Below, in pieces: positions 46,348 through 57,015 of a DNA stretch of 64,000 bases. The stretch covers positions 2,974,427-3,038,426 of the forward strand of contig NZ_JAFMZZ010000001.1 in assembly GCF_017356245.1 (NCBI RefSeq), in the 5' to 3' direction. The notes beneath the pieces are model-generated. The model was not told the DNA's origin, did not search any database, and worked only from the letters and a program-made list of their open reading frames with translations. The position numbers and the translations under genes are program-made. Every line of letters begins with the position of its first letter. The first letter of the stretch is position 1. This stretch comes from Bordetella petrii. Its GTDB lineage: Bacteria > Pseudomonadota > Gammaproteobacteria > Burkholderiales > Burkholderiaceae_B.

Positions 46348-47421
46348 CTACTTGCCCGCCGTCGCGGCCGCGCGGCGGCGTTCTTTCACGGCCCGCGCCA
46401 GGCGCTCGAGCACCTGCACCGAGGCGTCCCAGTCGATGCACCCGTCGGTGATGCTCTGCCCGTACACCAGCGGCTCGCCCGGCACCATGTCCTGGCGCCC
46501 GCCCAGCAAATGGCTTTCGACCATGACGCCCACGATGCGCGTGTCGCCGCCTTCGATCTGGCGCGCCACGTCGTCGATCACCAGGGGCTGGTTCTCGGGC
46601 TTTTTACTGCTGTTGGCGTGGCTGGCGTCGATCATCAGGCGCTGCGCCAGGCCCGACTTGGCCATGTCCTGGCACGCCACCGACACGCTGGCCGCGTCGT
46701 AATTGGGCGCCTTGCCGCCGCGCAGGATCACGTGGCAGTCTTCATTGCCGGCCGTGGACACGATGGCGGAATGCCCGCCTTTGGTTACCGACAGGAAATG
46801 GTGCGGCTGCGAAGCCGCCTTGATGGCGTCGACGGCGATCTTGACGTTGCCGTCGGTGCCGTTCTTGAAGCCCACCGGACACGACAGCCCGGAAGCCAGC
46901 TCGCGGTGAACCTGGCTTTCGGTCGTGCGCGCCCCGATGGCGCCCCAGGACACCAGGTCGGCAATGTATTGCGGGGTGATCATGTCCAGGAACTCGCAGC
47001 CGGCGGGCAGGCCCTGGCTGTTGATGTCCAGCAGCAGCTCGCGCGCCACGCGGATGCCGCGATTGATGTCGAAGCTGCCGTCCAGGCCCGGATCGTTGAT
47101 CAGCCCTTTCCAGCCCACCGTGGTGCGCGGCTTCTCGAAGTACACCCGCATCACCACTTCCAGCTCGCCCTGCAGGCGGTCGCGCACCGGCTTGAGGCGG
47201 CCGGCATACTCCAGCGCGGCGCGGGTGTCGTGGATGGAGCACGGACCGATGACCACGATCAGGCGGTCATCCATGCCGTGCAGGATGCGGTGCATGCCCT
47301 GGCGCGCGGCGAAGACGGTTTCGGACGCCTGCTGCGTGCAGGGGAATTCGCGCATGACATGCGACGGCGGGTTCAGCTCTTTGATTTCGCGGATGCGAAG
47401 ATCGTCGGTATTGTGCGACAC
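46348..47421 (-). CDS. aroG: 3-deoxy-7-phosphoheptulonate synthase (DAHP synthase, AroG type I-alpha)
   Basis: 357 residues from a GTG at 47421 with GGAG 7 nt upstream; the GTG places the conserved DDLRIREIKELNPPSHVM near the N-terminus, as in E. coli AroG. Strong, end-to-end similarity: LIVVIGPCSIHD, MRVYFEKPRTTVGWKGLINDP, WGAIGARTTESQVHRELASG, CPVGFKNGTDG, HANSSK. It joins PEP and erythrose-4-phosphate as the first step to aromatic amino acids. Its leader carries a Phe/Tyr-rich peptide and a terminator just before this start, so transcription attenuation is expected in addition to feedback inhibition. Confidence 0.96.
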   Translation of the reverse strand: MSHNTDDLRIREIKELNPPSHVMREFPCTQQASETVFAARQGMHRILHGMDDRLIVVIGPCSIHDTRAALEYAGRLKPVRDRLQGELEVVMRVYFEKPRTTVGWKGLINDPGLDGSFDINRGIRVARELLLDINSQGLPAGCEFLDMITPQYIADLVSWGAIGARTTESQVHRELASGLSCPVGFKNGTDGNVKIAVDAIKAASQPHHFLSVTKGGHSAIVSTAGNEDCHVILRGGKAPNYDAASVSVACQDMAKSGLAQRLMIDASHANSSKKPENQPLVIDDVARQIEGGDTRIVGVMVESHLLGGRQDMVPGEPLVYGQSITDGCIDWDASVQVLERLARAVKERRRAAATAGK

Positions 47422-47458
47422 GGTGTGCTCCTGGGTTGCCCCGCCAGGCTGACGGCAC

Positions 47459-47490
47459 AAAAAAGCCGCCAGGGGGCTGGCGGCTTTTTT
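47459..47490 (-). promoter_or_regulatory. Transcription attenuator of aroG
   Basis: A symmetric terminator, A-run, GCCGCCAG, 4-nt loop, CTGGCGGC, T-run, lies in the leader of aroG; its 3' end is 37 nt before the GTG. The 5' arm (GCCGCCAG in the aroG direction) can alternatively pair with CTGGCGG inside the leader peptide gene (plus coordinates 47533-47539). This is the terminator/antiterminator exclusion of classical amino acid attenuators. Confidence 0.8.
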
Positions 47491-47509
47491 GAGGGATTTC
47501 GTACGGACT

Positions 47510-47593
47510 TCAGATTGAGCGCGTCCCTTCCTCCGCCAGCGGCTTCAGAAAACCATAAAAATAAAAGTAAAAAGCGGGGGACGCGAATTTCAT
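47510..47593 (-). CDS. Phe/Tyr-rich leader peptide of aroG
   Basis: 27 residues, ATG 47593 to TGA 47510, too short for standard gene finding. It starts MKFASPA, has an uninterrupted FYFYFYGF run (residues 8-15), and ends PLAEEGTRSI. Five Phe and three Tyr among the first 15 residues are the regulatory codons. Ribosome stalling there would leave CTGGCGG free to form the antiterminator and let transcription reach aroG; when Phe and Tyr are ample the terminator forms. The peptide stop is 20 nt before the terminator. Confidence 0.8.
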   Translation of the reverse strand: MKFASPAFYFYFYGFLKPLAEEGTRSI

Positions 47594-47601
47594 GACGAGA
47601 A

Positions 47602-47631
47602 ACTCTAGCACAAAAACGGCAAAGCCGCCAA
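47602..47631 (-). promoter_or_regulatory. Candidate promoter of the aroG leader
   Basis: On the minus strand: TTGGCG (47626-47631), 18-nt spacer, TGC-TAGAGT (47602-47607) with an extended -10 TG. The start would then fall only a few nt before the leader ATG, so the peptide may be leaderless or nearly so; a promoter further up, inside tldD, is the alternative. Confidence 0.35.
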
Positions 47632-47669
47632 GGCTGGCCTGCCAAACCGGCAGGCCGGGATGAGCCGGC

Positions 47670-49130
<1,461 letters not shown>

Positions 49131-49143
49131 AAGGTTTCTGTCT

Positions 49144-49962
49144 TTACAGGACTCGGTGGCGCAATGCCGGCAGCGATGCGCGCACTTGCGCCAGGCGCTC
49201 AGCCTCTATGGTACCGCTGACCACGCCCGGCCCTTCGGGCAGCACGTCGACGACCTCGCCCCAGGGGTCGATCAGCATGGAATGGCCCCAGGTGCGCCGG
49301 CCGTTCGGGTGGTGCCCGCCCTGCGCGGCGGCCAGCACGTAACATTGGTTCTCGATGGCGCGCGCCCGCAGCAGCAGCTCCCAGTGCGCCTTGCCAGTGG
49401 TATAGGTGAAGGCGGCCGGCACCAGAATCAAGTCCACCTGCCCCAGGGCCCGGTAAAGCTCGGGAAATCGCAAGTCATAGCAGACCGACAGCCCCACCTT
49501 GCCCCACGGCGCGTCGAAGGCGCGCACGGTATCGCCCGGGCGGATGGCGATGGATTCGTCATAGGCCTCGGCGCCGCGCTGGAAATTGAATAAATGGATT
49601 TTGTCGTAGCGCGCCACCGGCTGGCCGTCGGGGCCGTAGACGAACGTCGTATTGAATACCCTGCCCGGATCCGGGCAGGCCAGCGGCAGCGTGCCGCCCG
49701 CCAGCCAGACGCCATGCTGTTGCGCCTGGGCCGACAGGAAATCCTGGATCGGCCCCTGGCCGGGCTGCTCTTTTATTTCCAGTTTCTGAAGATCGCCCCG
49801 CCCCATAAAACAAAAATATTCAGGCAGCGAAATCAGCCGGGCGCCCGCCGCGGCCGCCTGCCCGATTAATTCGCCGGCCTGGCGCAGATTATCCTGCACG
49901 TCGGGCGTGGAGACCATCTGGATGGCGGCCACTGCCGTTGAATTCGACCCGGAAACACCCAT
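49144..49962 (-). CDS. Carbon-nitrogen hydrolase (nitrilase superfamily, NIT-type)
   Basis: 272 residues. Catalytic triad: Glu in ISLPEYFCF, Lys in [10 protein letters not shown], Cys in [15 protein letters not shown]. The NIT1/NIT2-like deaminated-glutathione amidase branch matches in length and in these motifs, and the tldD neighbourhood is typical of it. It probably hydrolyses deaminated glutathione (metabolite repair). The first 60 codons use more AT-rich codons than the surrounding genome. Confidence 0.9.
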   Translation of the reverse strand: MGVSGSNSTAVAAIQMVSTPDVQDNLRQAGELIGQAAAAGARLISLPEYFCFMGRGDLQKLEIKEQPGQGPIQDFLSAQAQQHGVWLAGGTLPLACPDPGRVFNTTFVYGPDGQPVARYDKIHLFNFQRGAEAYDESIAIRPGDTVRAFDAPWGKVGLSVCYDLRFPELYRALGQVDLILVPAAFTYTTGKAHWELLLRARAIENQCYVLAAAQGGHHPNGRRTWGHSMLIDPWGEVVDVLPEGPGVVSGTIEAERLAQVRASLPALRHRVL

Positions 49963-50126
49963 TTTTCAGCCCTCTGGAAATGACAAAGACGACGCACAAT
50001 AATGAATCGGCGGGATATTTTATGTATTATGCGAAGAATGGCCGGTGAATATGGCCATTATTACCTGCTCTGCACCGCTCTTAATTACCGGCACCAGACC
50101 GAACCTATTATCTTCCAGGACTCACC

Positions 50127-50489
50127 ATGCCCCGTGAAACCTACTCCGCCCTTCAGGCAAAAATAGAAAAAGAAATCAACAAATTGCAAAAGAAGGCGGA
50201 AGCTCTGCAAACCAAGCGCCGCAAACCGGTTATTGCATCCATTGTGGCGTCGATGCGCGAATACAATATTACCCCCGAAGAAATCGCCGCGGCCTTCGGC
50301 GGCGCGTCGAAAACGCCGCGCGCCTCGGCCGGCCGCAAGGCCGCCCCCGCCGCCAAGCGCCAGGTGGCGCCCAAGTACCGCCACCCCAAGACCGGCGAAA
50401 CCTGGAGCGGCCGCGGCAAGGCGCCGCGCTGGCTTACCGCCGAAGAGGCGGAAGGCAACAGCCGCGAAACCTTCCTGATCGCCGAGTAA
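50127..50489 (+). CDS. H-NS family DNA-binding protein (BpH3-like)
   Basis: 120 residues. The coiled-coil oligomerisation region (residues about 1-50, YSALQAKIEKEINKLQKKAEALQ) is followed by a flexible Ala/Lys-rich linker and the DNA-binding core YRHPKTGETWSGRGKAPRWL, the H-NS/StpA motif with its Arg hook. This layout is that of the Bordetella BpH3 and other short betaproteobacterial H-NS proteins. It binds AT-rich DNA and silences horizontally acquired genes. Its own 5' half is AT-richer than its surroundings. Confidence 0.93.
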   Translation: MPRETYSALQAKIEKEINKLQKKAEALQTKRRKPVIASIVASMREYNITPEEIAAAFGGASKTPRASAGRKAAPAAKRQVAPKYRHPKTGETWSGRGKAPRWLTAEEAEGNSRETFLIAE

Positions 50490-50585
50490 ATCAGGCCCGG
50501 GCCGGCGCCGGGCTATTCGGCCCGGCATTATCCGTGGCGCCGGCCCGCGCTGAAAACCGCCGCCTTATACCAGCCGCCTGGCCGC

Positions 50586-51230
50586 TCAGCGGTCAAGCGG
50601 ATATTCGACTTCGCGTTCCGAGCCATTATTGCCCGGGAAATTATCGAATATCGCGCGCACCAGATACGGCATGGTCCGTACCAGGTCTTCGCGGCCCGTA
50701 ACAATATAGGCGGTGGCCCGATATACCTCGGCGCCATTGCGCGCCGTATCGTGGATTTCCACACTGAGGCGGTTGCGGTACGCCACGGTGGGCACGTCGA
50801 CCCAGTCGGGGCCCCAATAACCCATGCCGCCGCCCCACCAGCGCGGCCCGTAAAAACCGCCGTAGCCGCCATAAAAATACGGATCATAGGCGCGGCGCAC
50901 CATGACCTGGGTCTGTTCGGCCCCGTACTTGAATGAAACCTTGAAACGCGCCGGCTTGCCCGCCGGGGCCTCGACCAGCCCGGTGGGCCCGATTCCGGCG
51001 CGCATGGTGTCCTGGTAGGCCTGGTATTCCAGGTTGTCGGCCTGGCCGGGGTCGGCGTCGACGAAGCGGTAGGTCTGGCCGACCACGTCGGCGGGCCATT
51101 GCTGGAACGACGTGACGCGGGCCTCTACGGTGGGCGTGGCGCAGCCCGTCAGCAACCCGGCCGACAACGCGACTGCCAGGCCGGCCCATCGCCAAAAGCC
51201 GGGCCACATTCTGGATTGGGACATAAGCAT
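50586..51230 (-). CDS. DUF4136-type lipoprotein with Gly/Tyr/Trp-rich insert
   Basis: 214 residues. The lipoprotein signal ends LLTGCATP (cysteine near residue 30); ATG 51230 or ATG 51224. A DUF4136-like core (SFQQWPADVVGQTYRFVDADP; NRLSVEIHDT; YRATAYIVTG) is interrupted by a segment very rich in Gly, Tyr and Trp (residues about 116-142: YDPYFYGGYGG and WGGGMGYWGPDWV). The insert is common in this family and may be surface-exposed. Function unknown. Confidence 0.8.
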   Translation of the reverse strand: MLMSQSRMWPGFWRWAGLAVALSAGLLTGCATPTVEARVTSFQQWPADVVGQTYRFVDADPGQADNLEYQAYQDTMRAGIGPTGLVEAPAGKPARFKVSFKYGAEQTQVMVRRAYDPYFYGGYGGFYGPRWWGGGMGYWGPDWVDVPTVAYRNRLSVEIHDTARNGAEVYRATAYIVTGREDLVRTMPYLVRAIFDNFPGNNGSEREVEYPLDR

Positions 51231-51364
51231 CTCCGATGGGCGCCATCATACGTAGATTTCGACCATGCCGGTGAATGAAAGTTTTCAACCGGATATTTCT
51301 TCCCATATATGGCCGGCGGGGTCCTACTACAATACGTCATTGCCCATTCTGAATTGATCCCCGC

Positions 51365-54073
51365 ATGCGCACCGAAACGCCTGTAACCGTATATCGCAAG
51401 GATTATCAGCCCTATCCTTATGCCATTCCGGAAGTCGCGCTGGCGTTCGACCTGGACCCGGAATCCACGCAGGTACACAGCACGCTGCGCATCGAACGCA
51501 AGCCCGACGCGCCCGCCGACGCGCCGCTGGTGCTGGACGGCACCGAACTGGAGCTGGTGTCCCTGCAGGTGGACGGCCAGCCCTGGCCGGCCGGCCGCTA
51601 TACGCTGGACGATAGCGCCCTGACGCTGTCCGGGCTGCCAGCCGGCGCCACGATCGACATCGTCAGCCGCTGCCGGCCCAGCGCCAATTCCACCCTGATG
51701 GGCCTGTATGTATCGGGCGGCAATTTCTTCACCCAATGCGAGGCCGAGGGCTTCCGGCGCATTACCTGGTTTGCCGACCGGCCCGACGTCATGTCGCGCT
51801 ACCGTGTCACGCTGCGCGCCACGCCCGACTACCCGGTGCTGCTGTCCAATGGCAACCTGCTGGCCACGCGCGCCCTGCCCGATGGCCGCCAGGAAGCGCA
51901 ATGGGAAGATCCGTTCCCCAAGCCCTGCTACCTGTTCGCGCTGGTGGCCGGGCGCCTGACCCACCGCGAAACCACGGTGCAGACCGCCAGCGGCCGCCCC
52001 GTGCTGCTGCAGGTGTACAGCGACCCCGGTTCGGAAGACCGCACCGAATGGGCGCTGCAATCGCTGGCGCGGGCGCTGCGCTGGGACGAGGCCCGCTTCG
52101 GCCTGGAACTCGACCTGGACCGCTTCATGGTGGTGGCGGTGCGCGACTTCAACATGGGGGCCATGGAAAACAAGGGCCTCAACATCTTCAATGCCGCCTA
52201 TGTGCTGGCCGACCCGCACACCGCCACCGACGCCAACTACGAAGGCATCGAGGCCGTGATCGGGCATGAATACTTCCACAACTGGACCGGCAATCGCGTC
52301 ACCTGCCGCGACTGGTTCCAGCTCAGCCTGAAAGAAGGCCTGACCGTCTTCCGCGACCAGGAATTCACCGCCGACATGATGGCCCGCGACCTCGACGCCG
52401 CGGCGGCCGCCAGCGCCCGCGCCGTCAAGCGCATCGACGATGTGGTCACCCTGCGGGCGGCGCAGTATCCGGAAGACGCCGGTCCCATGGCCCACCCGAT
52501 ACGCCCCGAAAGCTACCAGGAAATCGGCAATTTCTATACCGCCACGGTGTACGAGAAAGGCGCCGAGGTGATCCGCATGCAGCATACCCTGTTGGGCGCG
52601 CAAGGCTTCCGCGCCGGCATGGACGAGTATTTCCGGCGCCACGACGGCCAGGCCGTGACCTGCGACGATTTCGTGGCCGCCATGGAATCGGTGTACGCGC
52701 GCCAGCATCCCGGCCGCGACCTCTCGGTGTTCCGCCGCTGGTACCGCCAGGCCGGCACGCCGCGCGTGGCCGTGACGCTGGACTACGACGCAGCGTCCAG
52801 GCAGTGCATCGTCACGCTGTCTCAGCGCTGCCCGCCGGTGGGCGTGGAAAAACGCGCCGGCGACGGCTACGTGAAGGCGCCGCTGCATATTCCTTTTGCC
52901 CTCGGCCTGCTCGACCCGCAAGGCCGCGCGCTGCCGCTGCACCTGGCCGGCGGCGCGCCGCAAGATACCGCGCTGCTTGAGCTCACCCAGGAAACCCAGC
53001 AATGGGTGTTCCACGACATCCCGGCCCAGCCGGTGCCGTCGCTGCTGCGCGGCTTTTCCGCGCCGGTGATCGTCGAATACAACTGGAGCGACGCCGAGCT
53101 GGCCCTGCTGTCGGCCCACGACAGCGACCCTTTCGCGCGCTGGGAAGCCGGCCAGGAACTGGCCACGCGCCAGATCCTGGCGCTGGCGGCGCGCCACCAG
53201 GCCGGCGCGCCCATGCAGGCCGACGCCGCCTTCATCCAGGCGTGGCGCGCCCTGCTTACCGATCCGGCGCTCGACGCGGGCTACCGCGCCCGCGCCCTGG
53301 CGCTGCCGTCGGAAAAAACCCTGGCCGAACGCATGGAAGCCATCGATCCGCCGGCCCTGGCGGCCGCGCGCGACTTCCTGCGCGCCGAACTGGGCCGCGA
53401 ACTGGCGGCCGAATGGCGGGCCGCGCTCGAGGCCAACCAGACGCCCGGCCCGTACAGCCCGGCGCCCGGCCCGGCCGGCCGGCGCGCGCTGAAGAACCAG
53501 GCGCTGGGGCATCTGATGGCCGCCGGCCTGGACGGCGCGCAGGCACTGGCCCAGTCGCAATTCGACCAGGCCGGCAACATGACCGACAGCCTGGCCGCAC
53601 TGTCCGCCCTGGTGAACCACGGACAGTCCCAGGCCGCCGCCCAGGCGCTGGCCGCTTTTTACACGCGCTGGCAGGACGATCCGCTGGTCATCGACAAATG
53701 GTTCACGCTGCAGGCCACCGCGCGCGGCACCGATGTCGAGGCAGTGCGGGCGCTGATGGCGCACCCGGCTTTCACGCTGCGCAATCCCAACCGCGCCCGC
53801 GCGCTGGTGTTCCAGTTCTGCCTGAACAACGCGCGCGGCCTGCATCGCGCCGATGGCGCCGGCTACGCCTACTGGGCCGAACAAGTGCTGGCGCTCGACG
53901 CCCTGAACCCCGAAATCGCCGCCCGCCTGGCCCGGGCGCTCGACAACTGGGGCCGCTTCGTGCCGGCCCTGCGCGCGCCCATGCAGGCCGCGCTGCAGCG
54001 CGTGCGCGGCCACGCCGGACTATCGCGCAACGTGCTGGAAATCGTATCCAAGGCGCTGGAATTCGCCTCCTGA
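51365..54073 (+). CDS. pepN: Aminopeptidase N (M1 family)
   Basis: 902 residues, near the E. coli length. Substrate motif [12 protein letters not shown], zinc site [11 protein letters not shown] plus the downstream Glu in [12 protein letters not shown], and the four-domain layout with the C-terminal helical lid ([19 protein letters not shown]). It removes N-terminal residues from peptides in the cytoplasm. Monocistronic by layout, 37 nt before fbp. Confidence 0.97.
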   Translation: MRTETPVTVYRKDYQPYPYAIPEVALAFDLDPESTQVHSTLRIERKPDAPADAPLVLDGTELELVSLQVDGQPWPAGRYTLDDSALTLSGLPAGATIDIVSRCRPSANSTLMGLYVSGGNFFTQCEAEGFRRITWFADRPDVMSRYRVTLRATPDYPVLLSNGNLLATRALPDGRQEAQWEDPFPKPCYLFALVAGRLTHRETTVQTASGRPVLLQVYSDPGSEDRTEWALQSLARALRWDEARFGLELDLDRFMVVAVRDFNMGAMENKGLNIFNAAYVLADPHTATDANYEGIEAVIGHEYFHNWTGNRVTCRDWFQLSLKEGLTVFRDQEFTADMMARDLDAAAAASARAVKRIDDVVTLRAAQYPEDAGPMAHPIRPESYQEIGNFYTATVYEKGAEVIRMQHTLLGAQGFRAGMDEYFRRHDGQAVTCDDFVAAMESVYARQHPGRDLSVFRRWYRQAGTPRVAVTLDYDAASRQCIVTLSQRCPPVGVEKRAGDGYVKAPLHIPFALGLLDPQGRALPLHLAGGAPQDTALLELTQETQQWVFHDIPAQPVPSLLRGFSAPVIVEYNWSDAELALLSAHDSDPFARWEAGQELATRQILALAARHQAGAPMQADAAFIQAWRALLTDPALDAGYRARALALPSEKTLAERMEAIDPPALAAARDFLRAELGRELAAEWRAALEANQTPGPYSPAPGPAGRRALKNQALGHLMAAGLDGAQALAQSQFDQAGNMTDSLAALSALVNHGQSQAAAQALAAFYTRWQDDPLVIDKWFTLQATARGTDVEAVRALMAHPAFTLRNPNRARALVFQFCLNNARGLHRADGAGYAYWAEQVLALDALNPEIAARLARALDNWGRFVPALRAPMQAALQRVRGHAGLSRNVLEIVSKALEFAS

Positions 54074-54110
54074 ATTCCGCGCCCTCATTCGCTGCTTACG
54101 GAGATCGCTC

Positions 54111-55151
54111 TTGAAACGCAAAACCCTTACCCAATACCTGGTCGAGCAGCAGCGCTCGGCCAACGCCCTGGCCCCCGAGGTGCGGCTGCTGATCGAAGTC
54201 GTGGCGCGCGCCTGCAAGGCCATCAGCCATGCCGTCAGCAAAGGCGCGCTGGGCGGCGTGCTGGGCAGCCTCGAATCCGAAAACGTGCAGGGCGAGGTGC
54301 AGAAAAAGCTCGACGTGCTGTCCAATGAGATCCTGCTCGAGGCCAACGAATGGGGCGGCCACCTGGCGGCGATGGCGTCCGAAGAAATGGAAACCATCCA
54401 CCTGATCCCCAACCGCTACCCCAAGGGCGAATACCTGCTGCTGTTCGATCCGCTGGACGGCTCATCGAACATCGACGTCAACGTGTCGATCGGCACGATT
54501 TTCTCGGTGCTGCGCGCCCCGCACCGCGTGGCGGGCGCCGACGAAGTCTGCGAACAGGATTTCCTGCAGCCGGGCAGCCAGCAGGTGGCCGCGGGCTATG
54601 CGGTGTACGGCCCGCAGACCATGCTGGTGCTGACCATCGGCACCGGCGTGGTGGGCTTCACGCTCGACCGCGAAATGGGCTCGTGGGTGCTCACGCACGA
54701 GCAGATGCGGGTGCCCGAGGACACCAAGGAATTCGCCATCAACATGTCGAACATGCGCCACTGGGCGCCGCCGGTCAAGCGCTACATCGATGAATGCCTG
54801 GCCGGCAAGACCGGCCCGCTGGGCAAAGACTACAACATGCGCTGGATCGCCTCGATGGTGGCCGACGTGCATCGCATCATCACGCGCGGCGGCATTTTCA
54901 TGTACCCGTGGGATGCGCGTGAACCCGGCAAGGCGGGCAAGCTGCGCCTGATGTACGAAGCCAACCCGATGAGCATGATCATCGAGCAGGCCGGCGGCGC
55001 GGCCATCGACGGCAAGCAGCGCATCCTGGACATCCAGCCCGACAAGCTGCACCAGCGCGTCAGCGTGATCCTGGGCTCGAAGAACGAAGTCGAACGGGTC
55101 GGACGCTATCACGCCGAGGCCGGCCAGGTGCCAGGCGCCGCTGGAGCCTGA
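54111..55151 (+). CDS. fbp: Fructose-1,6-bisphosphatase class I
   Basis: 346 residues from a TTG at 54111 with GGAG upstream; no ATG precedes the conserved N-terminus. Class I signatures: [21 protein letters not shown] (metal site), [31 protein letters not shown] and [16 protein letters not shown]. It catalyses the committed gluconeogenic step. TTG start noted as unusual. Confidence 0.95.
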   Translation: MKRKTLTQYLVEQQRSANALAPEVRLLIEVVARACKAISHAVSKGALGGVLGSLESENVQGEVQKKLDVLSNEILLEANEWGGHLAAMASEEMETIHLIPNRYPKGEYLLLFDPLDGSSNIDVNVSIGTIFSVLRAPHRVAGADEVCEQDFLQPGSQQVAAGYAVYGPQTMLVLTIGTGVVGFTLDREMGSWVLTHEQMRVPEDTKEFAINMSNMRHWAPPVKRYIDECLAGKTGPLGKDYNMRWIASMVADVHRIITRGGIFMYPWDAREPGKAGKLRLMYEANPMSMIIEQAGGAAIDGKQRILDIQPDKLHQRVSVILGSKNEVERVGRYHAEAGQVPGAAGA

Positions 55152-55163
55152 CACCCGACACCG

Positions 55164-55385
55164 CTACTTCACTTCTTCGATGGTCTTCACATCGTCCTTG
55201 TTGACCTGGACTTTGTGGCCGTCTTTCTCGTATTCGTAGAAGCCCGTGTCCTCGTTGTATTGAGGCTCATCGGGGGTGACGACCTGGCTGCCGTCGCGCT
55301 TTTCCACCATAGAAGGCGACGAGCAGCCCGCCAGTACGCCGACTCCGGTCATGATCAGGGCGAGCGTCATGGTCTTCAGTTTCAT
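55164..55385 (-). CDS. YgdI/YgdR-type small lipoprotein
   Basis: 73 residues. Signal with lipobox GVLAGCSSPS (cysteine near residue 21) and the short beta domain of the YgdI/YgdR (DUF903) family, YNEDTGFYEYEKDGHKVQVNKDDVKTIEEV. ATG 55385. Outer-membrane or periplasmic; function unknown. It converges on fbp. Confidence 0.85.
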   Translation of the reverse strand: MKLKTMTLALIMTGVGVLAGCSSPSMVEKRDGSQVVTPDEPQYNEDTGFYEYEKDGHKVQVNKDDVKTIEEVK

Positions 55386-55605
55386 GGGGCGTTTCTCCGT
55401 CAGTCTTGAAAGAACTTTCAATGTAGGGCGGGGCTTTTGCCCGCACCGTGACGGGATGTCTGCAAAATGCATAAGTCTGTAATGACAGCGGCCGCCGCCC
55501 TGTTGCGTCCCCCTGCTGCGCCGCGCCCGTGGGGCATGGCCCCAAAACAAAGCCCCCGGCTTGCGCAAGCCGGGGGCCCGGGGCGGAAAGACGCGGAAAT
55601 CACCC

Positions 55606-57015
55606 TTACACTTTGGCATTGGCCTCGATGTAGCGTCGTACCAACTGTGCCTGGCAATCCATGATTTCGACGCGCTGCGGCAGCGATTCCAGGCCGGCCA
55701 GCGCGGGGGGCGGCGTAACCGGCCGTCCCAGCGCTTCTTCGATGGTGTCGGAAAACTTGGCCGGCAGCGCCGTTTCCAGCACCAGCATCGGCACGCCGGG
55801 CTCGACGAATTCGCGCGCGACCTTCACCCCGTCGGCCGTGTGCGGATCGACCAGCACGCCGGTGGCGTCGTAGGTGGAACGGATCACGGCCAGGCGGTCG
55901 GCGTGTGTGCTGGTGCCGGCCACGAAACCGTATTGCGACTCGAAGGCCGGCTTCAGGGCGGACAGGTCGAAGCTGCCGTCGCGCGCCAGGTCGGCCCACA
56001 GCGCCTTGACGCGCTGCGGATCGCGGCCGGCAAGATCGAAGACGAAGCGCTCGAAGTTCGAGGCCCGCGAGATATCCATGGACGGACTGGACGTGGCATA
56101 GGTGTGCTCGGCGCCGCGCGGGCGGTATATGCCGGTGCGGAAGAATTCTTCCAGCACATTGTTCTCGTTGGTGGCCAGCACCAGGCGCCGCACCGGCAGG
56201 CCCATGGCGCGCGCGATATGGCCCGACAGGATATTGCCGAAATTGCCCGAGGGCACCGCGAACGACACCTGCTGGCCGGGCGCCGAGGTGGCGCGCAGCC
56301 AGCCGTGGAAGTAATACACCACCTGCGCGGCGATGCGCGCCCAGTTGATGGAGTTCACCGCGCCGATGCGGTAGCGGGTCTTGAAATCGAGATCGCCGGC
56401 CAGCGCCTTGACGATGTCCTGGGCCTCGTCGAACACACCGCGCACGGCGATATTGTGGATGTTGTCGTCTTGCAGCGAATACATCTGCGCGCGCTGGAAT
56501 GCGCTCATGCGGCCGTGCGGCGACAGCATGAACACCGCCACCCCCTGTTTGCCGCGCAGCGCGTACTCGGCCGCCGAGCCGGTGTCGCCCGAGGTGGCGC
56601 CCAGGATATTCAGCGTGGCGCCGCGCTTGGCCAGCACATATTCGAAGACCTGGCCCAGGAACTGCATCGCCATGTCCTTGAAGGCCAGCGTCGGGCCTTC
56701 GGACAGGCCGAGCAGTTGCAGGCCGCCGTCCAGCGCCCGCAGCGGCACGATGTCTTCGCTGCTGAACACGCCCTGCCGGTAGGCCGCGCGCGTCAGGCGG
56801 CGCAGGTCGTCGGCCGGGATGTCGGTGGCGAAGCGCGACAGCACCTCGAAAGCCAGGTCGGCGTACGGCAGGCCGCGCCAGCTCTCGAGCGTGTCGGCCG
56901 ATATCTGCGGCAGGGTCTCGGGCACGGCCAGGCCGCCATCGGGGGCCAGGCCTTCCAGCAGGATGTCGCTGAACGCTTGCGGGGCCATGCCGCCGCGGGT
57001 GGAAATGTATTTCAT
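55606..57015 (-). CDS. thrC: Threonine synthase
   Basis: 469 residues. ThrC class with the N-terminal MKYISTRGG, PLP-lysine region GPTLAFKDMAMQFLGQ, glycine loop GATSGDTGSAAEYALRGK and C-terminal VLVDPHTADGV. It overlaps hom by 4 nt (ATGA on the minus strand). It converts O-phosphohomoserine to threonine. Confidence 0.96.
   Translation of the reverse strand: MKYISTRGGMAPQAFSDILLEGLAPDGGLAVPETLPQISADTLESWRGLPYADLAFEVLSRFATDIPADDLRRLTRAAYRQGVFSSEDIVPLRALDGGLQLLGLSEGPTLAFKDMAMQFLGQVFEYVLAKRGATLNILGATSGDTGSAAEYALRGKQGVAVFMLSPHGRMSAFQRAQMYSLQDDNIHNIAVRGVFDEAQDIVKALAGDLDFKTRYRIGAVNSINWARIAAQVVYYFHGWLRATSAPGQQVSFAVPSGNFGNILSGHIARAMGLPVRRLVLATNENNVLEEFFRTGIYRPRGAEHTYATSSPSMDISRASNFERFVFDLAGRDPQRVKALWADLARDGSFDLSALKPAFESQYGFVAGTSTHADRLAVIRSTYDATGVLVDPHTADGVKVAREFVEPGVPMLVLETALPAKFSDTIEEALGRPVTPPPALAGLESLPQRVEIMDCQAQLVRRYIEANAKV

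Noticed and set aside
51149..54013. 954-codon minus-strand open frame across pepN
   Set aside because: Shadow of pepN; composition is Gly/Arg/Gln-rich with no recognisable family, and pepN motifs are intact on plus.
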